Source: an uncultured Paracoccaceae bacterium (GTDB lineage Bacteria; Pseudomonadota; Alphaproteobacteria; Rhodobacterales; Rhodobacteraceae). From it: a stretch of 64,000 nt of DNA. The translations under genes were made by a program, and so were the position numbers. Under the pieces are notes generated by a model. The model ran no database searches. It worked only from the letters and a program-made list of their open reading frames with translations, and had not been told where the DNA came from. This document shows, in pieces, positions 53,032-61,362 of the stretch. The stretch spans positions 1-64,000 of the forward strand of contig CALFSV010000118.1 of the NCBI GenBank assembly GCA_937916485.1. Reading direction: 5' to 3'. Each line of letters begins with the position of its first letter. The first letter of the stretch is position 1.

Positions 53032-53598
53032 CTTGCTGGGTCTCCATCCGTGTTGTGCATTCGGGTCGGTCCGTCGGGTCGGTCAGTCGGGCCAGTCCCT
53101 GGGCGGCGTCCCCAAATATGACCAACGCCATCTTGGTATGGCGGGCCCGCTGTCACAAGCGGGGGCAAAGGGTCGATGTCCCCAAAGACCTTATCCCGAG
53201 GGGTACTCGACAATTTTTCGGTCAGTCTGACGCATTTTGCGGCGGTAGCCGGCAGGCTGCGCCGCTTTTGTTGGCGAAGAGGAAAATCCGGTTTGACCAC
53301 TGCCTTTGGTTTCCGCGACTTGTTGACGGGTCTTGGTTGCCCATTGGGCCGCCCAACCGGTCACCCAGTCGTTTGTCGGTGGTTTGACCGAACGGATTTT
53401 GCGCCGCCAGGGCAAAGCGAATGATGGTATCACCTCAATCAAATCAGCACAGATTGAGGGGGTCCCCTCACGAGTGTTTCGGGGAATGATCGTTTCCCCT
53501 CATCGGGCGATGATGGAATCTTTTCAGGAAATGCCGCTTGGGCCCTCCAACCGATGGGCCTATCCTGTGACCGACCCGGCCGGGAAAGGCGTTTGACC
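53032..53598. other. 567-base intergenic region between divergent quinone reductase and DUF1612 genes
   Basis: The largest gene-free stretch in the window. It must hold promoters for both divergent genes. Near 53063-53098 the GTCGG motif recurs several times (GGTCGGTCCGTCGGGTCGGTCAGTCGGG). The right part (53455-53502) carries a cluster of palindromes described separately. I see no supported gene or RNA; short open frames here lack ribosome sites and family features. It is slightly less GC-rich than the genes, as expected for regulatory DNA. Confidence 0.55.
53455..53502. promoter_or_regulatory. Palindrome cluster upstream of the DUF1612/HTH gene
   Basis: TGAGGGG-GT-CCCCTCA (53455-53470) is a perfect 7-2-7 inverted repeat. 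GGGGAA (53481-53486) and TTCCCC (53494-53499) form another. The octamer TCCCCTCA occurs at 53463 and 53495, exactly 32 bases or three helical turns apart. The set ends about 97 bases before the start of a helix-turn-helix protein, suggesting an autoregulatory operator. Confidence 0.5.
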
Positions 53599-54705
53599 AT
53601 GACACCACCTCATACACAACAGGGTGATCCCCCGGAAACCGATGTGTCGGACGAGGCCGACCTGTGGTTCCTGCAGGGACCGATCGAAGAGGATGCTGTT
53701 CAAAGTAAGTCGGGGCAAAGTGTGCCGGGGAAAAGAGTGCCGGGGCCGTCTGTGACCGGGACAAGCGCTCCCAATCCGCCCGCAAGGGCTGACGAGGTTG
53801 AAACCCTCACCCCCTGGATCAGAGCCGAGGCGCAGAATGCCGCAAAGCTGGGCCAGGCGGCGGCCCTCTTGGGGGCACTGGACGACCGGTTGGGCCGGGT
53901 TCCTGACGGTTGGCGCCAACGCCTCGCCCTTTTGGAGGCGGTCGAGATCGGCTGGCTGGCGGGGGATCGGGTGGGGCTGGATCAACTGTCGTTGTGGCTA
54001 TCCCTGCGCCTGACCCGGATGCAGGACGACGCCCAGGCGCTTGCGCGCACCGGATGGGCGGTGCGTCGGCTGACCGGGCAACTGCGCCCCGTCACCTACC
54101 TGATCCGCTTTCTTGGGCGATCAGAGGCGTCGGCGGAGGGGGATGATCGTCTGTCGGACCGGGTGGAAGGCTGGACCGCGATGATGTCGGCAGCGTCGGA
54201 CCTTCATCCGATCAGCCGTGCAGCAGTTGGTTTTAACCTTTGGTCTCTTGCCGGGCTTGGCCACCAGGGTGACCGGCTGGAGGCGGCGGTGACAGCCGCC
54301 CGGTTTGCCGCGTCCGACAGCCGGGGCGGCGCGGTGTTTGCACCGATTGCCCTAGGCGGCGGCACGGGGCTGCGCGCCTATGGCCCGCCGTCGGCCCGAA
54401 TGGCCCAGTGGTACGATGGTTTGTCCAATGCCGTTCGTGCCGCCATGCGCCACCTTGATGCGCTCGAGGCCTGGCAGAACGCCGCGACGTCGGCCATTGC
54501 GCCCCTGTCCGGACGAACCCCGGCGCGGCTGTTGCAGGTGGTGGCGGAATGGCCCGTCGTCTCGGCCCGGATGGCGGAAGAGGCGACAGGTGCCAGCCGC
54601 GCCGCCATTCAGCGCAACCTGACCTGGATGGAAGATAAGGGCCTTCTGCGCGAGGTGACGGGGCAGGGCCGTTTCCGCTATTGGGCGGCCCGTCTATCGC
54701 CCTGA
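53599..54705 (+). CDS. DUF1612 / helix-turn-helix protein
   Basis: 368-residue protein resembling rhizobial DUF1612-HTH proteins often found on plasmids. Residues 1-65 are Pro/Ser/Gly-rich and probably disordered. A helical DUF1612-like region follows (AAALLGALDDRLGRVPDGWRQ near 92, AVEIGWLAGD near 117), and a C-terminal winged-helix segment covers about 315-365 (VSARMAEEATGASRAAIQRNLTWMEDKGLL). It is likely a DNA-binding regulator, with no demonstrated role. The ATG at 53599 is chosen over 53554 for lack of conservation upstream; its ribosome site is weak. The 3' end overlaps the convergent ATPase gene by 28 bases. Confidence 0.75.
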   Translation: MTPPHTQQGDPPETDVSDEADLWFLQGPIEEDAVQSKSGQSVPGKRVPGPSVTGTSAPNPPARADEVETLTPWIRAEAQNAAKLGQAAALLGALDDRLGRVPDGWRQRLALLEAVEIGWLAGDRVGLDQLSLWLSLRLTRMQDDAQALARTGWAVRRLTGQLRPVTYLIRFLGRSEASAEGDDRLSDRVEGWTAMMSAASDLHPISRAAVGFNLWSLAGLGHQGDRLEAAVTAARFAASDSRGGAVFAPIALGGGTGLRAYGPPSARMAQWYDGLSNAVRAAMRHLDALEAWQNAATSAIAPLSGRTPARLLQVVAEWPVVSARMAEEATGASRAAIQRNLTWMEDKGLLREVTGQGRFRYWAARLSP

Positions 54706-55739
54706 TGGGGCAGAACCCAAAGGGCGCCGGGCGGCAGGTTGACGTCTATCACTTCTCCAACCGCTACCCCTTCGGCGGCGTCCGGGGGGACGACCGCCTC
54801 AAGCGGGATGTCGTTGACCGATAGCTTCAGCCGGGTCTGTGTGCCCAGAAAGATGCGCGCCGTCACCGTCGCCGTCAGGCTGTTGACGGGGGCCGGGCCC
54901 AGCCGCACCGCCTCGGGTCGGACGGTCAGCAGGCCCGCGCCCCTTGCGGCACCCTGGGGCAGCTGGAGCGGCCCAAGGGCGGATTGGAAAAGGCCGTCCC
55001 CGGATCGCCCCGGCACAAAGTTCTGACCGCCAAAGAACCGGGCGACATCCACACTTGCCGGACGTTTATAAAACGCCTCGGCCACGTCGTATTGGCAGAG
55101 CTTCCCGTTCAGAATGAGGGCCACCCGGTCGGCCAGCACGACGGCCTCTTCCTGATCATGGGTCACGAAAAGGGTGGTGATCCCCATCTCCTGCTGCAAG
55201 CCCCGGATCAGATCGCGCATCTCCAGCCGCAGATGGGCATCAAGGTTCGACAAAGGCTCGTCCAGCAACAAGACCTTTGGGCGCAGCACAAGCGCCCGCG
55301 CAAGGGCAACCCGCTGTTGCTGGCCCCCGGACAGTTCGGAGGGCATGCGCGGCCCAAGGTCAGGCAGGCGGACCCTGCCAAGTATCTCGGCCACCCTGTC
55401 GCGGACCTCTGCCTTGGGCCGCCGGCGCATCCGCAGGCCAAAGCCCACGTTGTCCGCCACGCTGAGATGCGGAAACAGCAGGTGGTTCTGAAACACCATG
55501 ACCGCCCCCCGCGCCTCGGGCGGATCATTCAGGACGGACCGTCCGTCAAAGGTCACATCGCCCGCGCTGGGCGACAAAAGCCCGGCGATCATCTTCATCG
55601 CCGTCGTCTTGCCACAGCCTGAGGGGCCCAGAAGGGCCGTCAACGACCCCGACGGAATGTCGAGGGTCAGGGCATCCAGCGCCGCCCCTGCCTCGCCGGG
55701 ATAGGTCTTGGTCAGGCTGGTCAGGCGCACCTCGGTCAT
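54678..55739 (-). CDS. ABC transporter ATP-binding protein (YnjD/PotA-like)
   Basis: 353-residue importer ATPase. Walker A GPSGCGKTT near residue 38, Q-loop FQNHLLFPH near 82, signature LSGGQQQRVALARA near 136, Walker [14 protein letters not shown] near 156 and switch VTHDQEEAVV near 192; a TOBE-type C-terminal domain (LLTVRPEAVRLGP near 270) closes it. It energises the two permeases encoded just upstream; start and permease stop overlap as ATGA. The 3' end runs 28 bases into the convergent DUF1612 gene. Confidence 0.9.
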   Translation of the reverse strand: MTEVRLTSLTKTYPGEAGAALDALTLDIPSGSLTALLGPSGCGKTTAMKMIAGLLSPSAGDVTFDGRSVLNDPPEARGAVMVFQNHLLFPHLSVADNVGFGLRMRRRPKAEVRDRVAEILGRVRLPDLGPRMPSELSGGQQQRVALARALVLRPKVLLLDEPLSNLDAHLRLEMRDLIRGLQQEMGITTLFVTHDQEEAVVLADRVALILNGKLCQYDVAEAFYKRPASVDVARFFGGQNFVPGRSGDGLFQSALGPLQLPQGAARGAGLLTVRPEAVRLGPAPVNSLTATVTARIFLGTQTRLKLSVNDIPLEAVVPPDAAEGVAVGEVIDVNLPPGALWVLPHQGDRRAAQ

Positions 55740-56557
55740 AACCGTCCAAGCCCCCCAATAGCCACGTTGCGTCCGGTCAGGTGCCGGGCGGTCAGGATCA
55801 GCACCAGAACGCCGGGCAGGATATAGATCATCCCGATGGCGCCTGCGATGTCATTGCGCCCGGAGGCCGCAAAGTTGAACAGCAAAAGCGGCAGGGTGAT
55901 CACCCGCCCCCCTCCGATCAAGAGGGTGAGGATGTATTGGCTCCACGATACAAGAAAGGCGAAAAGCCCCCCGACGATGATGCCGGGCAGGATGGCGGGC
56001 AGGGTGACATGGCGGAACGTCTGCCAGGGGCTGGCCCCAAGGCTGCGGGCCTGATCCTCGAACGCGGTATCGTAGTTGGCAAAGATGCCTGCCATCACCA
56101 GCGTCATATAGGGCAGGGTGGGGATCAGATGCACAAGGATCACCCCGGTCGTCGTGTTGGTCAGGCCAAGCCCGATGAACACCCCGTGCAGCCCAAGGGC
56201 CACGGCGATCCCCGGCACGATGATGGGGGCCAGGATCATCATCTCGACCAGCCCCTTGCCGCGAAAGTTTGAAAGCCCCAGTGCCCGCCCTGCCGGAACC
56301 CCGATCAGGATCGACAGGCCGGTCGCGCAGAGGGCGATCCAGATCGTCAACGTCAGGCTGTCCAGCACCCCCGAGGTATCGGACAGGGCATAGTTCCAGG
56401 CCTGCATGGTCCAGCTTTGGGGCAGGATATCGGGAAAGCGCCAGCCCCGGGCAAAGGACCATATCGCCAGCGGGATAAGCGGCAGGACAAGCCATAGGAT
56501 CAGGGCCAGCCCCGCAAGGCCGCGCAGGGTGCGCAGGAGGGCCGGGTCGCGGTCCAT
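55736..56557 (-). CDS. ABC transporter permease, YnjC-like second half
   Basis: 273-residue inner-membrane permease with six hydrophobic segments (first at 15-35) and EAA loop FEDQARSLGASPWQTFRHV near 169-187. Together with the next-upstream permease it corresponds to the single fused permease YnjC of enterobacterial YnjBCD systems. It starts directly after the other permease's stop codon with no gap and overlaps the ATPase gene by four bases. Confidence 0.87.
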   Translation of the reverse strand: MDRDPALLRTLRGLAGLALILWLVLPLIPLAIWSFARGWRFPDILPQSWTMQAWNYALSDTSGVLDSLTLTIWIALCATGLSILIGVPAGRALGLSNFRGKGLVEMMILAPIIVPGIAVALGLHGVFIGLGLTNTTTGVILVHLIPTLPYMTLVMAGIFANYDTAFEDQARSLGASPWQTFRHVTLPAILPGIIVGGLFAFLVSWSQYILTLLIGGGRVITLPLLLFNFAASGRNDIAGAIGMIYILPGVLVLILTARHLTGRNVAIGGLGRL

Positions 56558-57415
56558 CTAGCGTCCCCCCCTGCGTCGCGCTGCGCGGGTGTAGATCAGG
56601 ATCATCGCGGCCGACATCAGGGCGATGACCATCGCCATCGCCATCGCCTCGGGTCGGGAGGCAAGATCGACATCGGTATAGCTGCGATAGGCCAGGACCG
56701 GCAGGGCGGCGGGGTAGGAGGCGCCAAGAAGGGCGGGGATCTCGTATGCGCCAAAGGTAAAGGCAAACACGATAACCGAGGCGGACAGGACGCCGGGCCA
56801 GATCTGGGGCAAAAGGACATGACGGATGGCCTGCCACCGCGTCGCCCCAAGGCTGCGGGCGACAGCCTCATAGTCCTGACCGATGGCCTGCATGTTGGCC
56901 AGCACGATCACCCCGATAAAGGGGACCTCTTTCCAGACGTATTGCAGGATGATCCCGATGGCATTGGGATCGTAGACAAGGGCCGGAAACTCCGCCGGGC
57001 GATCAATCAGCGCCGCGGCATGGGCCAGCCGGGCAAAGCTGCCCGATTGGGAAAACAGGTAAAGGATGCCGATGGCCCCCACCAGATGCGGGACGGTCAG
57101 GTTCAATTGAAATAGGAACGTGGCCAGCCGACGGCCCGCAAAACTGCGCCGCAGCAACAGGGCAGCACTCACCGCCAGCACCGCCGACAGGATCGTCGAG
57201 GTCAGCGAAATATGCAGTGTCAGCCCGAACGACCGCAGAAAGTCGGGGTCCGACAGGACAGCGCGATAGGCATCAAGGTTCGGCTGCGTCAGCCCGATGA
57301 CCGGCATGTAATTGACCGACCGTATCAGCCCCATGACCAGCCCGCCAAAGAACAGAAGGCCGATCACGGTCAGGGCAGGTGCCAGACGCAGCAAGGTCTT
57401 GAGGTGTTCAGACAT
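56558..57415 (-). CDS. ABC transporter permease, YnjC-like first half
   Basis: 285-residue inner-membrane permease; first hydrophobic segment at about 10-30, EAA loop YEAVARSLGATRWQAIRHV near 181-199. The ATG at 57415 was chosen: it gives the usual short tail SEHLKTLLRLAP, while the frame open to 57637 covers the binding-protein gene and is Arg-rich shadow sequence. Third gene of a binding protein-permease-permease-ATPase operon. Confidence 0.87.
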   Translation of the reverse strand: MSEHLKTLLRLAPALTVIGLLFFGGLVMGLIRSVNYMPVIGLTQPNLDAYRAVLSDPDFLRSFGLTLHISLTSTILSAVLAVSAALLLRRSFAGRRLATFLFQLNLTVPHLVGAIGILYLFSQSGSFARLAHAAALIDRPAEFPALVYDPNAIGIILQYVWKEVPFIGVIVLANMQAIGQDYEAVARSLGATRWQAIRHVLLPQIWPGVLSASVIVFAFTFGAYEIPALLGASYPAALPVLAYRSYTDVDLASRPEAMAMAMVIALMSAAMILIYTRAARRRGGR

Positions 57416-57450
57416 GGCCCCTCTGAGGTGACCCCGGCCACTGTTGGCCC

Positions 57451-58677
57451 CTAGCGTCCGACGTTCTCGATCCATCCCTGTTCGATGGCGGAAATCCAGC
57501 CCGCCTGCAACTCTGGTAAGGCGTTTTGCGCCAGTTCGGTAGGGTCCACGACCGAGGGGTGCCGTTCGATCCCGGCGAAAGCGGTCTGAATTTCGGCCGA
57601 GGTACGGTCGACTTCGATCCCTGGAACGGTGCCCCAAACCTCGGGCAGGGCCTTTTCAAGCTGCGCTTCAGCCGAGAGGAGCACATTTTGTAGCACGAGG
57701 GCCGCGGCCTTGTTGGGCGAGTTGAAGGGGATGATGGTGTAGTTGGTGTTGCCGATGGTCCCGTCGGTCAGGCCATAGGACATGACCGTTTCGGGATACT
57801 GGCCCGACTGCACGCCCAGCCCGAACTGAGAGGGGTCGTAGTCAAAGGTAAACGCCACCTCCTGATTGGCGAACAGGCCGTTCAGCTGGGTGATGGAGGT
57901 CGGGTATGTCGCCCCCTCGCGCCAGAGAAAGGGCTCGATCTCGTTCAGGATGTCCCAGGTCGCGGCGGCAGCGGCGTCGTAGCGGGCTTGATCAAAGTCT
58001 CCCAAGAGCCCCTCAACGCCGCCGGCGGCATGGTAAAAGACGTGGCGCACGAAGACCGCCCCGTTGAAATCGGGCGGGGCGGGGTAGGTGAACTGGCCGG
58101 GGTTCGCCCTGATCCAGTCCAGAAGCTCGGGGATCGAACGGGGCGGGCTGTCTGTGCGAGCGGTGTCATAGGCAAAGGCGAACTGGGCGCGGTTCCACGG
58201 CACTTCGCAGCCGTCCACGGGCACGCCAAAGTCATTGGCGATGGCCGGATTGGACCAGTCGATCAGCACGTTGTTCGGCAGGGTCTCGGTGTAGCCGCAC
58301 CAAGCGAGGCCCGCCTGCTTCATCGTGCGGAAATTTTCGCCGTTTATCCAGATCATGTCCACGGCGCCGGCGTCCGTCACGCCGGCTTCCTTTTCGCCCA
58401 AGACGATGTTGATCGCTTCGGTCGTGTCGGTCAGGCCGATCCGGTTCAGGGTGATGCCATAGTCATCCATCAGCACGCCGCCGACATAGTCGCTGACATA
58501 GCGGTTGATGGTGTCGGAGCCGCCCCACATGAACCAGTTGACCTCACCGCCGCGGGCCATCTCGACGATGGTGTCCCAGTCCTGCCCGATCAGGGCCGAT
58601 CCATCGCTGGTGTCCGCGTGGACCAAAGCAGGGCTGCTCAGGCTGAGGGTCAGAAGGGCGATAGCCGTTGGCCGCAT
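57451..58677 (-). CDS. ABC transporter substrate-binding protein, YnjB family
   Basis: 408-residue periplasmic binding protein with a Sec signal (cleavage near LVHAD, about residue 22). The mature part starts with the DWDTIVEMARGGEVNWFMWGG segment typical of YnjB-type proteins, with INIVLGEKEAGV and DMIWINGENF further on. Ligand unknown; this group is related to thiamine- and polyamine-binding proteins. ATG at 58677 has GGAG eight bases upstream; an ATG two codons earlier (58683) is too close to that site. Confidence 0.87.
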   Translation of the reverse strand: MRPTAIALLTLSLSSPALVHADTSDGSALIGQDWDTIVEMARGGEVNWFMWGGSDTINRYVSDYVGGVLMDDYGITLNRIGLTDTTEAINIVLGEKEAGVTDAGAVDMIWINGENFRTMKQAGLAWCGYTETLPNNVLIDWSNPAIANDFGVPVDGCEVPWNRAQFAFAYDTARTDSPPRSIPELLDWIRANPGQFTYPAPPDFNGAVFVRHVFYHAAGGVEGLLGDFDQARYDAAAAATWDILNEIEPFLWREGATYPTSITQLNGLFANQEVAFTFDYDPSQFGLGVQSGQYPETVMSYGLTDGTIGNTNYTIIPFNSPNKAAALVLQNVLLSAEAQLEKALPEVWGTVPGIEVDRTSAEIQTAFAGIERHPSVVDPTELAQNALPELQAGWISAIEQGWIENVGR

Positions 58678-58730
58678 GGTCATGTCTCCGAAAATACTGT
58701 CGGTGCCGGGTGCTCATGCACCACGTTTCT

Positions 58731-58754
58731 GACCGGCTACAGGGTCAGCCGGTC
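58731..58754. terminator. Hairpin between the DUF3131 gene and the YnjB-like operon
   Basis: GACCGGCT (58731-58738) and AGCCGGTC (58747-58754) form a perfect 8-bp stem with an 8-base loop, 58 bases beyond the DUF3131 stop. No T-run follows on either strand, so it is at best a Rho-assisted terminator or processing site separating the two units. Confidence 0.45.
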
Positions 58755-58811
58755 CTTGTGCAACGGTTTTCCAACGCTGCACGCGGCAATGTGACAGATG
58801 TTTCGGCGCGG

Positions 58812-61358
58812 TCAGGTGAGGCTTGTGATGGCCTGAAGGATGATCCCGTTGGTGTTGATGTCGGCATAGTTCTCGGTCGGGCGGCCCGACTGGGAATAGA
58901 TCCCCGAAACAAAGCCATAAGGGGTGCGCCCGATGGTGCGTGTCAGGTCGCGCAGCAGGAAGGAATGCGGATGCGGACGCAGGATGGCCCAAAGGTAGGC
59001 CGCCTTGGGGCTGCCGGCCCGGGTTCGCTGGACAAAGTCCTCGGTCGTGTAGGCCGCATCGGTATTGGTGGTCTGCACCGTCCAGGGATCCCCTTCGGCG
59101 GCAAGGCGGAACCCCTGGTAGGTGAACCATGGCGACCGGTCGATGGGCGACTCCGACGGGAACAGCAGGCGGCCCGACCGCTCAAACTCTTCGATCTGGG
59201 CGGCCAGGAGGACGTCCGCGAGGTAGGCGGCCTGTGGTCTTTCGCCAAAGTCGATCAACTCTAGCAGAGCAGGCTCGGCCGCGACGGGACCGAATTGGGC
59301 GTGCGTGGCCAAGAGGGCCATCCGGTCGTCCGACGTGCTCAGATCCCTGATCTCATCATAGGGCGAGGCGACATCGAACCCCCAGGCCCGCAAGGCAAGG
59401 GCGGCATGATCCATATAGGTCGATCCATAGTCCGATACCCATTCCCCCGACTTGCGCGAATGCAAGCGCCCGTCGATCAGGATCTGTTCGATGTCGAGAC
59501 TGTCGACCAATTCGGCAGCAAGTCCTTCGGGATCGCGGTACAGCCTCAGGTCATGCAGCCCGGACAGCAGGCGGCAGGTGTCGATACCGTTGAAATTCGA
59601 TGTGCCCCGTGTCGATCCATAGCGGATTTCTTCGGGGGGCAGGTTGTTGCGGGATTGGGCGGCCTGCCCGATGCTGCCAAGAAGCTTTGCAATCCGGGCG
59701 TCAAAGTCATCGGTTTCGATCAGGCCCAGCTTGCAGGCGCCGATCAGCCCTTTGATGTGGCTGCCCACGTCCCACATGGTGACATATTCGGCCGGGTTCT
59801 GGCGGGACACTGCAAAGGCGGTGGTCGAGGAACACAGACCCGTGCTGCGGTCCGTGGCCCTTTCGATGTAGCTCCAGGCAGCCTGTGCATCCTCGCGCCA
59901 GTCGTCGGGCAGACGGTCCTTGCGGCGCACTGATGCGGGCACGTTGCTGGCCAGGAAGGTTTCGGTCCGCAGGTAATCGGCCAGAAGCGTATCGTCGGGC
60001 AGCATGGTCCGTGCCAGTTCGTCCAGCGGCATGATCCGGGTGATCTGGTCCTTTGACAGCTGGGTCAAAGCGCCAAGGATCGCCCTGCGCTGCCCCAATC
60101 GGGCAGCACCTGATGCCGAGATAGCAAGGACGCAATCATCCACCAGCCCGACCGAGGCCTGGATTTCGGCGGCCGAAATGGCGCGGTCCAGATGGGCCGC
60201 TACGGGCAGGTGCATGTCCCCCCGGTCAGACAGGCCCCGGAAGGCCACGTTGCCGTAGTCCAAGACGACGGGCAGACCCGGCTCGCGCCGCGCTGGGGAG
60301 TGCCAATAGGCGTGTCGGCCATTCCGCTCGGGCCGCCAGTTGATCTTTGTCAACGGTTCCCTTGAGGGGGCAGCCGGGGCCTTCAACCCGACCCAATAGG
60401 CCTGACGGCGGACGCCCTGACCAAACCCGGCCAGCGGTTGCCCCCTGCTGAAGGGGATGCCCGCCTCATCCAGAATCGTTGCCATTTCCTCAATCGCCTC
60501 TGCGCCGTCACTGTCTTCGGGATCGGCGTCGAACAGATGCAGGGCCAGTTTGCGGTCAAAGTTCGGATCAATCCGCATGGAAAGGTCCGAAATCTGGAAC
60601 ATGACAAGTCGGTCTTGCCGCTCATATCCTCCGGCGATGTTGCCAAAGCGGGCAAGATCGGCGCGCAGCTGGTGTTCGGGCTGGGCCGAGAAGGTGTTTG
60701 CCGACAACAGGACTACCGTCTGAAGCTGCCCATCCGGATTCTGCGGCAACCCTCGCAGACCGGCCCCAAAGGTTGACCGAATGCCGCCCATCAGATCAAG
60801 GACCCCGTTCGGTGCTTGCCGGGCGACGATCGGGGCATTGGTCGGTGACAGGGCAAGGACGGTGCGGATGCCGCTGCCACGGATCGAACCGGGAGCGATC
60901 GGGTCTTCGACGGCTTCTGTCGCTATGGTTCCGATTTGACGGTCCGACCAGGTCATCATGGTGACAAGGTTCAGGGCCCGGATCAACTCGGCGCGGGCCT
61001 CGCTGCTGGCGCGGGCCTGGGCGAAGGGGCGCATGTCGTGCAGGCCCTCGACCTTGGGCATCAGTTCGACAAGGCCGGGATGCCGTGTCGCCGCATCGCG
61101 CAGCAGGGCCGAAACCGGGTGGCGCGGCGACAGGGACTGGCCCCGCGCACGGATCGTCACCACGCACGAGAAAGGCACAGCCCGCTGGATCAACCCGTCC
61201 AGCACCAGTGCCAGCCTGTTCGGGTTGGTCGCGGGTCCGATGTCCGTCAGGGCGATGATCACCCGCAGCGTTGCCTCTCCGGCCCGGGCGGCGGTGCCCA
61301 GGAGCGGCAGGGATGAGGCGCTCAGCAAGAGCGATGCCAGGAAACGGCGGCGGTTCAT
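58812..61358 (-). CDS. Large exported DUF3131 protein, polysaccharide-associated
   Basis: 848-residue protein. N-terminal RRRFLASLLLSASSLPLLG is a Tat-like signal. Residues about 40-330 look like a polysaccharide-deacetylase-like or amidohydrolase barrel without clear catalytic motifs; the C-terminal half is a DUF3131 glucoamylase-like (alpha/alpha) domain beginning DDWREDAQAAWSYIERA near 500, with TMWDVGSHIKGL and STRGTSNFNGIDTCRLL. Such proteins occur beside glycan synthases. ATG at 61358 begins the signal; the four bases between its start and the GT2 gene stop show co-transcription. It may trim or modify the polymer made by that enzyme. Confidence 0.8.
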   Translation of the reverse strand: MNRRRFLASLLLSASSLPLLGTAARAGEATLRVIIALTDIGPATNPNRLALVLDGLIQRAVPFSCVVTIRARGQSLSPRHPVSALLRDAATRHPGLVELMPKVEGLHDMRPFAQARASSEARAELIRALNLVTMMTWSDRQIGTIATEAVEDPIAPGSIRGSGIRTVLALSPTNAPIVARQAPNGVLDLMGGIRSTFGAGLRGLPQNPDGQLQTVVLLSANTFSAQPEHQLRADLARFGNIAGGYERQDRLVMFQISDLSMRIDPNFDRKLALHLFDADPEDSDGAEAIEEMATILDEAGIPFSRGQPLAGFGQGVRRQAYWVGLKAPAAPSREPLTKINWRPERNGRHAYWHSPARREPGLPVVLDYGNVAFRGLSDRGDMHLPVAAHLDRAISAAEIQASVGLVDDCVLAISASGAARLGQRRAILGALTQLSKDQITRIMPLDELARTMLPDDTLLADYLRTETFLASNVPASVRRKDRLPDDWREDAQAAWSYIERATDRSTGLCSSTTAFAVSRQNPAEYVTMWDVGSHIKGLIGACKLGLIETDDFDARIAKLLGSIGQAAQSRNNLPPEEIRYGSTRGTSNFNGIDTCRLLSGLHDLRLYRDPEGLAAELVDSLDIEQILIDGRLHSRKSGEWVSDYGSTYMDHAALALRAWGFDVASPYDEIRDLSTSDDRMALLATHAQFGPVAAEPALLELIDFGERPQAAYLADVLLAAQIEEFERSGRLLFPSESPIDRSPWFTYQGFRLAAEGDPWTVQTTNTDAAYTTEDFVQRTRAGSPKAAYLWAILRPHPHSFLLRDLTRTIGRTPYGFVSGIYSQSGRPTENYADINTNGIILQAITSLT

Positions 61359-61362
61359 CAGG

